The notes: generated by a model not told the origin, from the sequence alone. Shown: positions 48,616-60,136, counted from the first letter of the stretch. The stretch: 64,000 nt of DNA from Hydnum rufescens UP504 (GCA_014904985.1 MU129098.1:4347-68346), one strand, 5' to 3'. Numbers and translations: made by a program.

Positions 48616-51130
48616 TTAGGATTCCTTCAGCAGGATGCCCATGTCCTCGAGGTTGAGGTTGTCCAGCATGATTTCATAATGCTCAAACCATCCATTCCAA
48701 CAGAATTGCTCACCTGTGTAGGTGCCACAAGCTGTGAGAGACATGGGATCAACTTTGGGGGTGGATTGAGCCAGCCATTCCAGCGTAGTCTGGTGCAAAC
48801 TGGTGAAGGGTATCTGGATGTTGAATTTGACAGGCTCTTGGTATGATGAGTGCCTTCTTATCAGAGAATCCAGTTTCTGTGTAGCTTCGAGTAGTTCCCG
48901 GGTGCTGAACACCATGAGTAGGCATAAGTATTCGATCCATTTCTCTAGGAGAGTGATGAGGTTGTGGGAAGTGAGGAGGTATCTGGACATTAAGCTCTGC
49001 AAGAGTCCCTGAACTTGTGGAGGACTGTTCGGGTGGAGGAGTTTAACCAGGTCCATGGACTTGAAGGTCATGCCAGGGGGGTGAGTGAGGCTGCCTTTTA
49101 TTAAGGTAGCTGGAGGGATTGGACATAGCTCTAGCCTCCTATGGCTTTGTTCGATCAGCACCTCCACTATCCATGCGGAAGCCTTGGGACCCCAGGGTTG
49201 GTAAAGGCTGGCCTCATACTGTCGAGCATATGCTGAAGGCTTGGAAGGATAGAACTTCACGGCCAGCTTTTGGCTTTCCAGTGCCCAACATGCCCAATCC
49301 CTTTCGGTGAAGATGAGGGTGAGACAGGGCTCTTCGTAGAGCCATTGTTTGACCCTGAGCTGTATCTTTCCAGCAATTCCTCCTCCAAGTGTGCCTCAGG
49401 TCTCAAGTACATGAATGGATAAAATTCCACTGGGAACTGATCCGTCTGGTCATCTGTAGGACCCCATACCTCGTTGGGATCTGACTCCTTGGGGGTTTCC
49501 TCTATGGCCTGGGGGTCTCGAGTTGTGGGGCTGACGTCTTCAGGCAGGGTGAAGTCAGTGGTCGGCAAGGTGTTATTGTCATCTTCGTAGGGCGTGAGTT
49601 CCTCCTCCAGATACATGGGGGCAGCTGTGTGCGGCCTGGTACGCCATTCTTGTGGCAATTCGGAGTGGGGACATCTCATAGATCCTGAGGCAGCAGTGAC
49701 ATAAAGATTGTAGTCCTCCATACAGGTGAGCAAGGAGGGAGGGGCGCCATGGGAGCACAAAGATGGATTTTGGGGAGTGACTCAGGCTGTCGCCAATCGA
49801 ATCCTTGACACTCTAGCCACTCCTGACACAATGGGTAGTTCTGCAACAACAGCGATGGGGGAGGACTAGTGTCTTCATGATCAGCCCACCGGGACAGCAG
49901 CAACGTATCCTTGCCGAGACATTCCTGTAGTTCCTGTAGGATTGGCCAGTAGCCACTTTCCTGGGCTTGTGATAGCCAGCATACAAGGCCTTCTAAATAG
50001 TTTTCGTTCAGAGGGCCTTGCAGGGAGCGGAAGTAGGAGGGGTGATGGCAATAGTAGGGGCCTGTCATTTTAGTTTCTCATGGGTGGCCTTTCTCTGTTA
50101 CCCAGATCTCCTCCAGGGGGTTCATAAGCCACTGGTGGCCCTGCTCTGCTAGTCACTTCTCAAATGATTTGCAGATCAGCTTTTGTGCATATGCATCATG
50201 CAAGTCCCAGTGGGGGTGCCTTGTCTTTATTTCCTTCTCAGCATCCGTCCAGAGGGGTGAATACTGGGTGGTACCGTGAGGGTAGAGTTTGAGGCTGGGG
50301 GTCTCGTTCTCAATGGCCATCGACCATATGGGAGCTCCCAGCTCAGCGAGCCCCCTTCCAATAAGGATGGAATGGCAGTCATGGCTAGAGACTATTAAGC
50401 CTGTAAGACATGTTGTAGTCCTGAATTGAGGAGGTCTGAGGCATTCCTTGAAGCAGAGCAGGTAGAGTATGACTCGGAAAGCCAAGGTTATGAAGCCTGT
50501 GGCCTCGAGTATGCGCCTCCGTAGCTCTTGAGCAACATGAGCGGCTTTCCACACAGGGGCTGGAGTTGTTCCCTGTTGGAGGAGGTACAGCCACGACAGC
50601 CCAAAGTGCCAGTCTGGGTCATAACTGGATGGGAGAAGGAGGTGGAAATGAGCTGTTACTTGGTCTATGCACCTTATGCAGCGCAGCATGGTGGTGCCAG
50701 CTGCACAGACTTCACTGAGGAACTTCAATGAGAGGGAATGTAGGTTCGGGTTTGGGCCGCATGCCTGTAGGAGGTGGACGCAGGGGTCGAAGTTGAATTG
50801 CAGGACATTGAGAGGAATGAATGCTCAGTGCAGGGGGAAGGGGTAATTCTTGGGGAGCAGTTGAGTTTGGTACATCCACTCAAACTTCCCTAGGCATCCC
50901 CATTCATCCAGATGTTCCCATCGATAGCCGTAGGGGTTGCTGGAGAAGGGAGGCAGCCCTTGAACTCAAGGGTACAGTCCCACTAGGTTCAGCACAGTGA
51001 AGCAGTATATGAAGAAGTGGGCACAGCATTGGGTCGAGAGATACTCAGCTGGGCATCGTTCTGGGTTATCTTCCTCATCCCCATATTGTGCGTAGTGAAG
51101 ATCCATAGGGTCTGTATTGTCCCCAGGCAT
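48616..51130 (-). pseudogene. Third ORF of gypsy 2 (unknown function)
   Basis: Homologue of 12141-14609, starting MPGDNTDP at 51130 and ending 18 bp from the LTR. TGA stops at YP*VQG, LH*AFI, FEK*LAE and HP*ETK, plus frame changes. It retains about 80 residues around 49700-50068 that gypsy 1 has lost. Confidence 0.7.
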
Positions 51131-51145
51131 TGTGTAGCGGCATCT

Positions 51146-51711
51146 GCATCTGATGCCTCTGTGCTTACAGGTTCCTGGTTGCTCCATCGGGCTTATTCAC
51201 AGTGAGGTGGGATCGGACTGTGGAGATGATGAAGCTGAGGGGCATGCTCATACAAGAGAGAAGGGAGGAAAGGGTGAGAGAGAGAGAGAGGGAGAGAGAG
51301 AGAGAAAAAGAGAGAGAGAGAAGAGAGAAGAAGAGTGGGAAGGAGGGGGCTCCACAGTTGCCTTGTGGGGTCTGCGAGTATGTCAAGCATGTTCCTTCAG
51401 GGACCCCCAGTACTCCCTGAGCCTGGAAAATGTGTTTCGTAGTCCCCCTTCAGGCTCGAACATATCGTTTTTGGGTCCATATCCTTGCCATCTCACAAGA
51501 TACTCTCTTTGTTGCTTCTGTGGGTTATACCTATGCCCAACTATTTTCTCCACTTTGTATTCTTCCTCTGTGGATAGTTCCCTTAGTTCCGGGAGCTTCC
51601 CTCACCTCCCACTTTGCTCATCCCAGTAGTACTTCGTTAAATGCTGGATGTTTATTACTGGGTGCATCTTATACTCAGGTGGCAGCTGAAGGCGATAAAC
51701 CACCAGGTTGA
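51146..51711 (-). pseudogene. Integrase C-terminus and chromodomain of gypsy 2
   Basis: KMHPVINIQHLTKYYWDEQ and LPELRELSTEEEY lead to an unbroken chromodomain, EYLVRWQGYG..NDMFEPE, at about 51425-51560. At the site where gypsy 1 has TGA (GH*YNP) this copy has AGG (Arg). A GA-rich microsatellite (51270-51345) lies just downstream. Confidence 0.75.
51270..51345. repeat. (GA)n microsatellite
   Basis: Purine-only run dominated by GA dinucleotides with a few AAA and GG interruptions. Confidence 0.95.
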
Positions 51712-53330
51712 TTTCACTATATACCATACCTCTAACCCCCAAATTGAATAGATCTAGAATATTTCTTGAATAACTCAATCAATATTGCATGGGATGTTCT
51801 GAAATTTGAATCATACACTGTTACATACTACTACTACAGATAGCAACAACTTTCATACAGATTGGATCACTGAGTGAAGCAGGGGGAGGGGAGGATCTTG
51901 GTCATGTGACCAATGTCAAAAGTGCTTAGAATGGGCTAAAATTTTGGGCCTGAGCCTCAAATGGTGGCCGGGTGAAAAAATGGGAGTGATTGGAGCTCTG
52001 GAAGTGCCCCAATTGGAGGGGGTATGTCAGTGAAACTTGAAAATATTATGGAAACTCTCACACTGGAGTCATGAATCTGAAATTTTGGGGGATGTTATAA
52101 ATGTATTTGGATGACCAAAGGGTGAATTTTCAGGGCCATTGCATGGATGGAAGACTCTGGGGGGGAAATTGTTGTTTTGGGGGGAGGGCTGTGGAGCAGT
52201 GCCTAAATGGAGTCCAGTTAGGCTGATATTTGGTATATGAACTCCCTATATATGTGCTAGACTAGTTGTATAATATCAGAGCCACCCCAGCTCTACATTT
52301 GATGTAATTCCCTTTTGACCTTCCTCCCCCTCCCCCTCAATTTCAGGCACTTCCACACATCCAATTCATTTTATTTTTGGATATAGTCAGGGTCATACTA
52401 ATCAAAGCTTATTCCACCTAGTTTAGGCCTGAGGTGGAGTGGCTCACATTCATGGTAGGGTTTTGTTCCCATTTTTCCTGCCAAGGGAGTGGCATGCCTA
52501 AAAGTAAACCAAAAAAGCTGATTTTTGGCACATATGTAGTTCATCATATGGCCATACCCCATGTAAAATTTCAAGTTCATATCCTGTCTGTAGGGGGAGT
52601 AAATTAATTTTCAATGTTCAAACTTGTTTGGCCCATAACTCCATAACTAGTGGATGGGTATGGCTGAAATTTTGATATGATTTTCGCCTAAGAAGCTTCT
52701 AATCATGTGCCAATTTTCAGAGCGATCTGCACAGTGGTTCTTTTTTGGAAATTTCCGGTGGTTCTGGTACCCCCTGTCCAGTTCACTGCCTTAACCTGGA
52801 TGGATTGGGATAATTTTTGGCACATAATTAGTACACTATATTTTATGCTCCCTGTAAATTTTCAAGTCCCCAGCTATTCTATGGGAGGAGAAAATCAATT
52901 TTCAATATCCAAACTTGTTTGCCTCATATCTCAATAACTAATGCATGGATTTGGCTGAAATTTTAATATGGTTTGCGGCCAGATGGTCTCTAGTCATGTG
53001 CCAAACTTCAGATTGATCTGATCAGCGCTTAGATTCCGGCAACTTCCGGTGGTCCAGAGCTGTTCTTCCTGCCCTCATTGTTTCAGGGATTAACCATTGG
53101 CCCTGGGCCTAATTTTTTCACTTTATCAGGGTCCCCAGGGGTCCATCCATCCATCCCAGGCACCTCCCCCTGGTCCTGGGCCCCCATTGGGCTGGATGCC
53201 TAAATATTCTTTGGATGTACTTCATTTAATTTCCGCATTTTGGCATTTTTTTAAGATAGGATACATGTATTATGTAACTGGATACCATTTAGGAATAATT
53301 ACATAATATTTGTACTAAACTCAGTCCCAA
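51712..53330. mobile_element. Half foldback element (single arm)
   Basis: Matches the right arms of palindromes 1 and 2 from their centre outward, ending after 'ctttggatgtacttcatttaatttccgcat' style terminal sequence near 53330. There is no facing arm. Its inner end coincides with the palindrome centre and with the truncation of gypsy 2. Confidence 0.8.
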
Positions 53331-53334
53331 GTTA

Positions 53335-53570
53335 CCTGCCTAGACACCTAGACATGCCTAGACATGCCCAGACATGCCTAGACACCTAGACACCTAGACA
53401 TGCCTAGATATGCCTAGACATGCCTAGACACCTAGACATGCCTAGACATGCCTAGACATGCCTAGACACCTAGACATGCCTAGACATGCCTAGACATGCC
53501 TAGACACCTAGACATGCCCAGACAAGCTTAGACACCCCTAGACATGCTTAGACTTGCTTAGGCACACAAT
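53335..53570. repeat. Minisatellite of 9-10 bp (cctagacatg/cctagacac)
   Basis: About 23 units, mixing ten-base cctagacatg and nine-base cctagacac forms. Scattered 'tagaca' words continue to about 54010. Confidence 0.95.
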
Positions 53571-54062
53571 TAGACACCTCCTGGTGATGGTCAACCTGTT
53601 CTAATTTATCCACTAGTAGACACACTGCATACTAAGCCTCATGGACACACCAGGAAACTCTAATGAGATATAGCAAGCTAGACATGACTAGCCTAAATCA
53701 ACTGCAGGGTGTCCATCAAGTCATTGTAAAACCCCTGGAGCAGCACCTGACTCTACACATCACTAGACATCACTGATTTAGGCATGTCTAAATCAACCCT
53801 GGATAGGCCTCTTCAATTCAAAGTCAATAATTAAGCTCTAGACATCATTAGACACAACTGATTTAGGCATGCCTAAATCAACCCCAGAATGCCTATCAAA
53901 TAGTTAAAAAGCCTGGGAGTGGCACCTGCAGTGGGCACAGATAGGCGTGCCTATTATAGGGACTTGGAAATTTTTCATCTTTTGAACACCTTTAGACACC
54001 GCCTAGACATGCCTATATAAAAACCACCTCTTAGGTCAAATGCCAATGCAACCGGAACCCAC
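53571..54062. other. Intergenic, repeat-derived
   Basis: No gene. 'atttaggcatgcctaaat' palindromic words occur near 53771 and 53858. Confidence 0.5.
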
Positions 54063-54365
54063 CTAAGAGGTACCTTTTTGAGGGTGTGTTAGGTGCAACC
54101 TAGCCTCCAAGGCCACAATACTCCCATTCAGTGTCTCTCTCTCACGTTGGAATGCCTGTTCGGATTTCACATGGTCCATTTGGAATTTCCTCAGTTGGGC
54201 TTCCAACTGCTGAATGCACTCCTCCACTGTATCTCCACTGCTGTTCTCACTCTGGTCTCCCTGGGACTCATTCATCATTCCAGAGTTCAGACCAGGGGGA
54301 GTCGGCAGAGGTGGTATGGATGGGATGCTAGTCTGCATGTTGGCTTTAACAATTCCGCCTGTCAT
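54063..54365 (-). CDS. Coiled-coil protein fragment, 100 residues
   Basis: MTGGIVKANM start, a Pro/Ser segment, then a heptad-like stretch (CIQQLEAQLRKF... REREtLNGSIVALEARL) typical of a coiled coil. Similar short coiled coils begin retrotransposon gag genes in fungi, so it may be a gag 5' fragment. No neighbours support a function. Confidence 0.35.
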   Translation of the reverse strand: MTGGIVKANMQTSIPSIPPLPTPPGLNSGMMNESQGDQSENSSGDTVEECIQQLEAQLRKFQMDHVKSEQAFQRERETLNGSIVALEARLHLTHPQKGTS

Positions 54366-54399
54366 ATTCTGTCTAGTTCTCCAAGGACAAGGATAGTGT

Positions 54400-55339
54400 G
54401 AAAGAGTCTAGTTGTTGACAGACACTCTTGCTTGATGCATAATGGAAGAAAGAAGGTTGGGAGGCTTATCCTTGATGATGCAAACATCCCCCTTTGTCAA
54501 AGTGCTCAGACCCCGGAAGCTAATCCAGCTTCAGCCGACTCATTCACTTCTCATTCACTAGCCCTTCCTCTGTGTCATCATGCCTTTGGACTAAGAGGAT
54601 TATAATTATATGCAATCTATCTGAGATCTATTCAATTTTTGACAAAGACAGATTCAACAAGTTGACTTCTATCAATCTTCATGACAGCCAGTGTTCCCAA
54701 TCTGTCCCTGTCAAGAATTGAATACTGAACACTGGCTTCTGTCAGCATCAGCAGATTGATTGTACTTCAGAGGCTCCAAAGCCTTCCGGCTTCCCCTGCT
54801 TTGAAAACCTTGGGGTGTGTAAACCTCAATTTAATCAAGTTGCACCACGTCTTGTTACATTGGTTTTTCTACCATGAGGACTCCTGAAAAAGGTCATTGA
54901 ATTGATAGGGAATCATTATTTTATTGAGATTTGAGCTTCTAAGATTTTCCTGAGAATTGAATTAGCTTGTGACCTGTGTTCTGGGTCTCACGCAAGTTGC
55001 CGGCGAGTGTGCGGCATATTTAGGATATTCCCTTCATCACAAAATGGTCGGGGAAGATGACATTGCTGTCCGTCAACTCACAAAAAGAGGCATTTGATCA
55101 TCTGGGGCATGTTGGCTGGGCCCAAGATGGGAGGCGGCATTGTTCAGCATCTTAGTATGACATCACGGACTCCGGACTGTCACAAATCATGAAATCCCCT
55201 GTTGATTCGATTACCCACAGATTCAGCCTTGGGCCTCCAAGACTTGGAGGTACCTCAATTGTCCAACAAGCCCCAAATTACTGCAGGGGTTCTGGGCCAC
55301 TTGGAATCATGAGGCCAATACCCCCAACCTACTGTACCT
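54400..55339. other. Intergenic, no gene seen
   Basis: No supported gene or clear repeat. Confidence 0.4.
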
Positions 55340-55633
55340 TCTGCATTTGTCCACTCTACATTTGCCTCAGCTGGGATCCACATGTTTTCCATGAATGAGA
55401 CTGAGAAGCTACTGAGAATATTACTTCTCCAGGCAGCCACAGGGTAATTTTGAATGGAACATATGCCACTGAGCTGTGGATCCGTGGCTACTTGAATATA
55501 TTACAATGCTAATGATGCAGATTCACGGTGGTGTACTGACTCCCCCACCGAGGTGCCTCAACATCCGGCAGGAGCCCAAATTGGTCAATACCCCCATCTT
55601 ACCATAATCTCCACCTTCTGCATTTTTCCACTT
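55340..55633 (+). repeat. Left copy of a direct repeat flanking palindrome 3
   Basis: 'tttgcctcagctgggatcca' at 55361 recurs at 60141, and the next ~225 bp match with scattered differences. Each copy contains a short frame, MNE.EKLLRILLLQAATG. In the right copy it ends at a good splice donor (GGTAAGTTT), in the left at GGTAATTTT. It is probably the leader and first exon of a duplicated small gene. Confidence 0.7.
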
Positions 55634-55641
55634 CACATTTG
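55634..55641. repeat. Target-site duplication CACATTTG (left)
   Basis: Identical to 60137-60144, immediately outside the palindrome. Confidence 0.9.
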
Positions 55642-55724
55642 CACCTCAGGCCCCCCATTTTGGCAACCTCCTTAGGTTGACTTCGTCCTGTGCGGATGTC
55701 AACCTAACAAGGTAGGACTGAATG

Positions 55725-55995
55725 TGTACCTTTGTGGAGCTACAGTCAGAATGTTCCATATAAATAAGTGTAGCTACACAACCTGAAGTGTAGCACCACT
55801 GGGGGTCTGGGGGCGGAGCCCCCAGGAGCTCAGGGGTAGTGTTGCTACATTTTTGAATTAGACTATTAGTGGAGCTACAGTTGTGTGCCTCAGGGTAGTG
55901 ATGTAGCTACACCCTATAGAGTCCTTCAAATAGTGTAGCTACATCTATGGGCGAGTATTGAATGAATCAGTGTAGCTACACATAGCCAGATTTGC
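55725..55995. repeat. Cluster of TGTAGCTACA-like palindromic motifs
   Basis: Eight variants of g(t/g)(g/t)agctacac, about 30-35 bp apart, near 55733, 55767, 55787, 55836, 55869, 55899, 55933 and 55968, mirrored in the right arm. Clustered subterminal motifs are typical transposase-binding sites in hAT elements. Confidence 0.7.
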
Positions 55996-56143
55996 CTTCA
56001 AAAAAAATGCAATGACAGCCTTGGCCATAAGGTAAATTTATTACATAATTAATACTACCTAATGAACACATTATATAACTACCTACTAATCTATTACCTA
56101 ATTATTTTACTACCTAATTGATTGTATAATTATATCATTTAGA

Positions 56144-56178
56144 TTGCATAACCGGCACCTCTGGCACTGGTTATGCAA
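56144..56178. repeat. Short hairpin in left arm of palindrome 3
   Basis: TTGCATAACCGG pairs with CTGGTTATGCAA across an 11-base loop; mirrored near 59566-59600. Confidence 0.8.
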
Positions 56179-56251
56179 AGAGAGGGGTCAGCCCACCCCA
56201 CCCCATCAACTAGAGGGGTGGAGGCTGCGCAGATACCCAGAAACGATGCTT

Positions 56252-56355
56252 CCAGGACCCCCTTGTGTGGCATGGGGGAGGTAGCATGAACAACGCCGGC
56301 CCTTAGGCCAGCTCTGTTCATGCTACCTCCCCCATGCCACACAAGGGGGCCCTGG
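56252..56355. repeat. Long hairpin (41-bp stem) inside the arm
   Basis: 56252-56292 pairs with 56315-56355 with one mismatch and a 22-base loop. The mirror copy is at about 59389-59493. Confidence 0.9.
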
Positions 56356-56450
56356 GAGGTGCTGGAGGGGGTGGAGGCCCCTGGGGAGTGGGGAGGACCT
56401 GGGGGATTCTATAATGGGAAGATGGCGGGTTAGTGAAAAAATCAAGAGGA

Positions 56451-56487
56451 GTGCAAAAAGAGTAGCCAGAGGCTGCTCTTTTTGCAC
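56451..56487. repeat. Hairpin gtgcaaaaagag/ctctttttgcac
   Basis: Twelve-base perfect outer stem, extended inward by TAGC/GCTG; mirrored in the right arm. Confidence 0.85.
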
Positions 56488-56520
56488 TAAAGTAGCTATA
56501 AAAATAGCAACATACCTAAG

Positions 56521-56552
56521 CACCACACCCCAGTCTATACTGGGGTGTGGTG
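56521..56552. repeat. Perfect 14-bp hairpin with 4-base loop
   Basis: CACCACACCCCAGT and ACTGGGGTGTGGTG around CTAT; mirrored at about 59192-59223. Confidence 0.95.
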
Positions 56553-59500
56553 ACTGCTCCTGGGCTCTCGGTAGATGGTGGTGGTGGTGTCGCACGAAAC
56601 GAAAACTTTCCGGCAATTGCTGGTAAATTGAACCTGGGACTCAATGCCGGCAATTGCCCAGTTTCAAAGGCAAGCCACCTGCTGCTATGAAAAAGCCTAA
56701 ATGCAGTAACTAGATAGACCCATATAATAGGGTAGATTAGATAATACTGCATAATAACTTTGGATCATTTCTCATTACATAATACAGTGATTCCTATTTA
56801 AAAAAGCCTAAATGCAGAAATTGGATAAAGTACATCCAAACAAGGGGTGAGCAGACCATTCTGAAATTTGGTACATCATTAGAAAATATTTCTACACAGA
56901 TTATATCAAAATTTCAGCCAAATTGGTCCAGGGGTTATGGAGATATAAGGCAAACAAGTCTGGACATTGATAATTTATTTCCTCCCTTTGCAGAATAGCT
57001 AGAGACTTTAAAATTGGCAAAAACTTAGACAATATAATTTCCTAACCATGTGCCAAAAATCAGCCCAATCCATGCACTTTAAGGGAATGAACTCCCTTTT
57101 CAGGCAAAAAGAGAACAACAAGCTACCATGAATGTTAAACACTTCAAATTACACCTAAAATAGGTGTAATAGGCTCATAATAGTATATCCCTGACTATAT
57201 CCAAAAATATAATGAATTGGATGTGTGGAAGTAGCTGAAATTGAGGGGGAGGGGGGAAAAGATCAAAAGTGAATTACATAAGATGTACAGCAGGGGTGGC
57301 TCTTATATTACACCACTGAGTTAATACATATATGGGGAGTGTACATGCCAGATATCAGCCCAACTGGACTCCATTTAGGCAGTACTCCACAGGCCTCCCC
57401 CCTAAACAACAATTTCCTCCCCAGAGCCTTCCATCCATGCAATTTCCTTGGAAATGCACACTTAGTTCATCCAAATACATTTATAGCATCCCTCAAATTT
57501 TCAGATTCATAACTCCAGTGCCAGAGTCTCCATAATATTTTCAAGTTTCACTGAAATACACCCTCCAGTTGGGACACTTCTAGAGCTCCAATTACTCTGA
57601 TTTTTTGTAGGCCACACCTCCTCACTATTTGAGGCTCAGCCCTAAAATTTCAGCCCATTCTGAGGACTTTTGAAATCTGTCACATGACCAAGATCTTCTC
57701 CTCCCCCTGCTTCACTCAGTCCTCTAATTTGTATGGACTTTGTTGCCATTTGTAGTAGTAGTATGTGACAGTGTATGATTTAAATTTCAAAATATTCCAT
57801 GCAATATTCATGGAGTTATTCAAGAAACATTCTAGATCAATTCAATTTGGGGTCAGAACAGCGGTATTTCCACTAAATACCGCTGTTCTGACCCCAAATT
57901 GAATTGATCTAGAATGTTTCTTGAATAACTCCATGAATATTGCATGGAATATTTTGAAATTTAAATCATACACTGTCACATACTACTACTACAAATGGCA
58001 ACAAAGTCCATACAAATTAGAGGACTGAGTGAAGCAGGGGGAGGAGAAGATCTTGGTCATGTGACAGATTTCAAAAGTCCTCAGAATGGGCTGAAATTTT
58101 AGGGCTGAGCCTCAAATAGTGAGGAGGTGTGGCCTACAAAAAATCAGAGTAATTGGAGCTCTAGAAGTGTCCCAACTGGAGGGTGTATTTCAGTGAAACT
58201 TGAAAATATTATGGAGACTCTGGCACTGGAGTTATGAATCTGAAAATTTGAGGGATGCTATAAATGTATTTGGATGAACTAAGTGTGCATTTCCAAGGAA
58301 ATTGCATGGATGGAAGGCTCTGGGGAGGAAATTGTTGTTTAGGGGGGAGGCCTGTGGAGTACTGCCTAAATGGAGTCCAGTTGGGCTGATATCTGGCATG
58401 TACACTCCCCATATATGTATTAACTCAGTGGTGTAATATAAGAGCCACCCCTGCTGTACATCTTATGTAATTCACTTTTGATCTTTTCCCCCCTCCCCCT
58501 CAATTTCAGCTACTTCCACACATCCAATTCATTATATTTTTGGATATAGTCAGGGATATACTATTATGAGCCTATTACACCTATTTTAGGTGTAATTTGA
58601 AGTGTTTAACATTCATGGTAGCTTGTTGTTCTCTTTTTGCCTGAAAAGGGAGTTCATTCCCTTAAAGTGCATGGATTGGGCTGATTTTTGGCACATGGTT
58701 AGGAAATTATATTGTCTAAGTTTTTGCCAATTTTAAAGTCTCTAGCTATTCTGCAAAGGGAGGAAATAAATTATCAATGTCCAGACTTGTTTGCCTTATA
58801 TCTCCATAACCCCTGGACCAATTTGGCTGAAATTTTGATATAATCTGTGTAGAAATATTTTCTAATGATGTACCAAATTTCAGAATGGTCTGCTCACCCC
58901 TTGTTTGGATGTACTTTATCCAATTTCTGCATTTAGGCTTTTTTAAATAGGAATCACTGTATTATGTAATGAGAAATGATCCAAAGTTATTATGCAGTAT
59001 TATCTAATCTACCCTATTATATGGGTCTATCTAGTTACTGCATTTAGGCTTTTTCATAGCAGCAGGTGGCTTGCCTTTGAAACTGGGCAATTGCCGGCAT
59101 TGAGTCCCAGGTTCAATTTACCAGCAATTGCCGGAAAGTTTTCGTTTCGCACGACACCACCACCACCATCTACTGAGAGCCCAGGAGCAGTCACCACACC
59201 CCAGTATAGACTGGGGTGTGGTGCTTAGGTATGTTGCTATTTTTATAGCTACTTTAGTGCAAAAAGAGCAGCCTCTGGCTACTCTTTTTGCACTCCTCTT
59301 GATTTTTTCACTAACCCGCCATCTTCCCATTATAGAATCCCCCCAGGTCCTCCCCACTCCCCAGGGGCCTCCACCCCCTCCAGCACCTCCCAGGGCCCCC
59401 TTGTGTGGCATGGGGGAGGTAGCATGAACAGAGCTGGCCTAAGGGCCGGCGTTGTTCATGCTACCTCCCCCATGCCACACAAGGGGGTCCTGGAAGCATC

Positions 59501-60136
59501 GTTTCTGGGTATCTGCGCAGCCTCCACCCCTCTAGTTGATGGGGTGGGGTGGGCTGACCCCTCTCTTTGCATAACCGGTGCCAGAGGTGCCGGTTATGCA
59601 ATCTAAATTATATAATTATACAATCAATTAGGTAGTAAAATAATTAGGTAATAGATTAGTAGGTAGTTATATAATGTGTTCATTAGGTAGTATTAATTAT
59701 GTAATAAATTTACCTTATGGCCAAGGCTGTCATTGCATTTTTTTTGAAGGCAAATCTGGCTATGTGTAGCTACACTGATTCATTCAATACTCGCCCATAG
59801 ATGTAGCTACACTAAATAAATCAGGTAGAAACCATGTAGCTACACTATTTGAAGGACTCTATAGGGTGTAGCTACATCACTACCCTGAGGCACACAACTG
59901 TAGCTCCACTAATAGTCTAATTCAAAAATGTAGCAACACTACCCCTGAGCTCCCGGGGGCTCTGCCCCCGGACCCCCAGTGGTGCTACACTTCAGGTTGT
60001 GTAGCTACACTTATTTATATGGAACATTCTGACTGTAGCTCCACAAAGGTACACATTCAGTCCTACCTTGTTAGGTTGACATCCGCACAGGACGAAGTCA
60101 ACCTAAGGAGGTTGCCGAAATGGGGGGCCTGAGGTG

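Larger units (their letters stand above)
48029..51711 (-). mobile_element. Second gypsy copy (gypsy 2), 5'-truncated
   Basis: Keeps the 3' LTR, the third ORF, the chromodomain and the last part of integrase. Everything upstream is gone, and the break at about 51711 abuts a foldback half element. It is diverged from gypsy 1 but colinear with it. Confidence 0.9.
55642..60136. mobile_element. Foldback palindrome 3 (4.5 kb), with 8-bp TSD
   Basis: Inverted repeat centred at 57872 (loop CCACT at 57870-57874). Arm positions sum to 115744 near the centre, drifting to 115778 at the ends because of a ~33-bp indel near 59813-59846. It starts CACCTCAGGCC and ends GGCCTGAGGTG, and is flanked by CACATTTG duplicates. 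The inner part (~56690-59054) is the foldback core of palindromes 1 and 2. The outer ~1 kb of each arm is extra and carries TGTAGCTACA-type repeats and several hairpins. An 8-bp duplication suggests mobilisation by a hAT-type transposase. Confidence 0.9.

Noticed and set aside
4944..51130. TGA read as an amino acid (recoding or a different genetic code)
   Set aside because: At three sites the sister gypsy copy has CGA (Arg), not Trp or Cys, and at the chromodomain site it has AGG. The intact genes on the right do not need TGA readthrough. Decay explains the pattern better.
53335..53570. CRISPR-like array
   Set aside because: Units are 9-10 bp with no spacers, in a eukaryotic setting; it is a minisatellite.
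55642..60136. Palindromes as assembly or library artefacts
   Set aside because: Palindrome 3 has an 8-bp duplication and a paralogous empty site, palindrome 2 has unequal arms, and both interrupt other sequence in a sensible way. Palindrome 1 cannot be tested because it is cut by the window edge.
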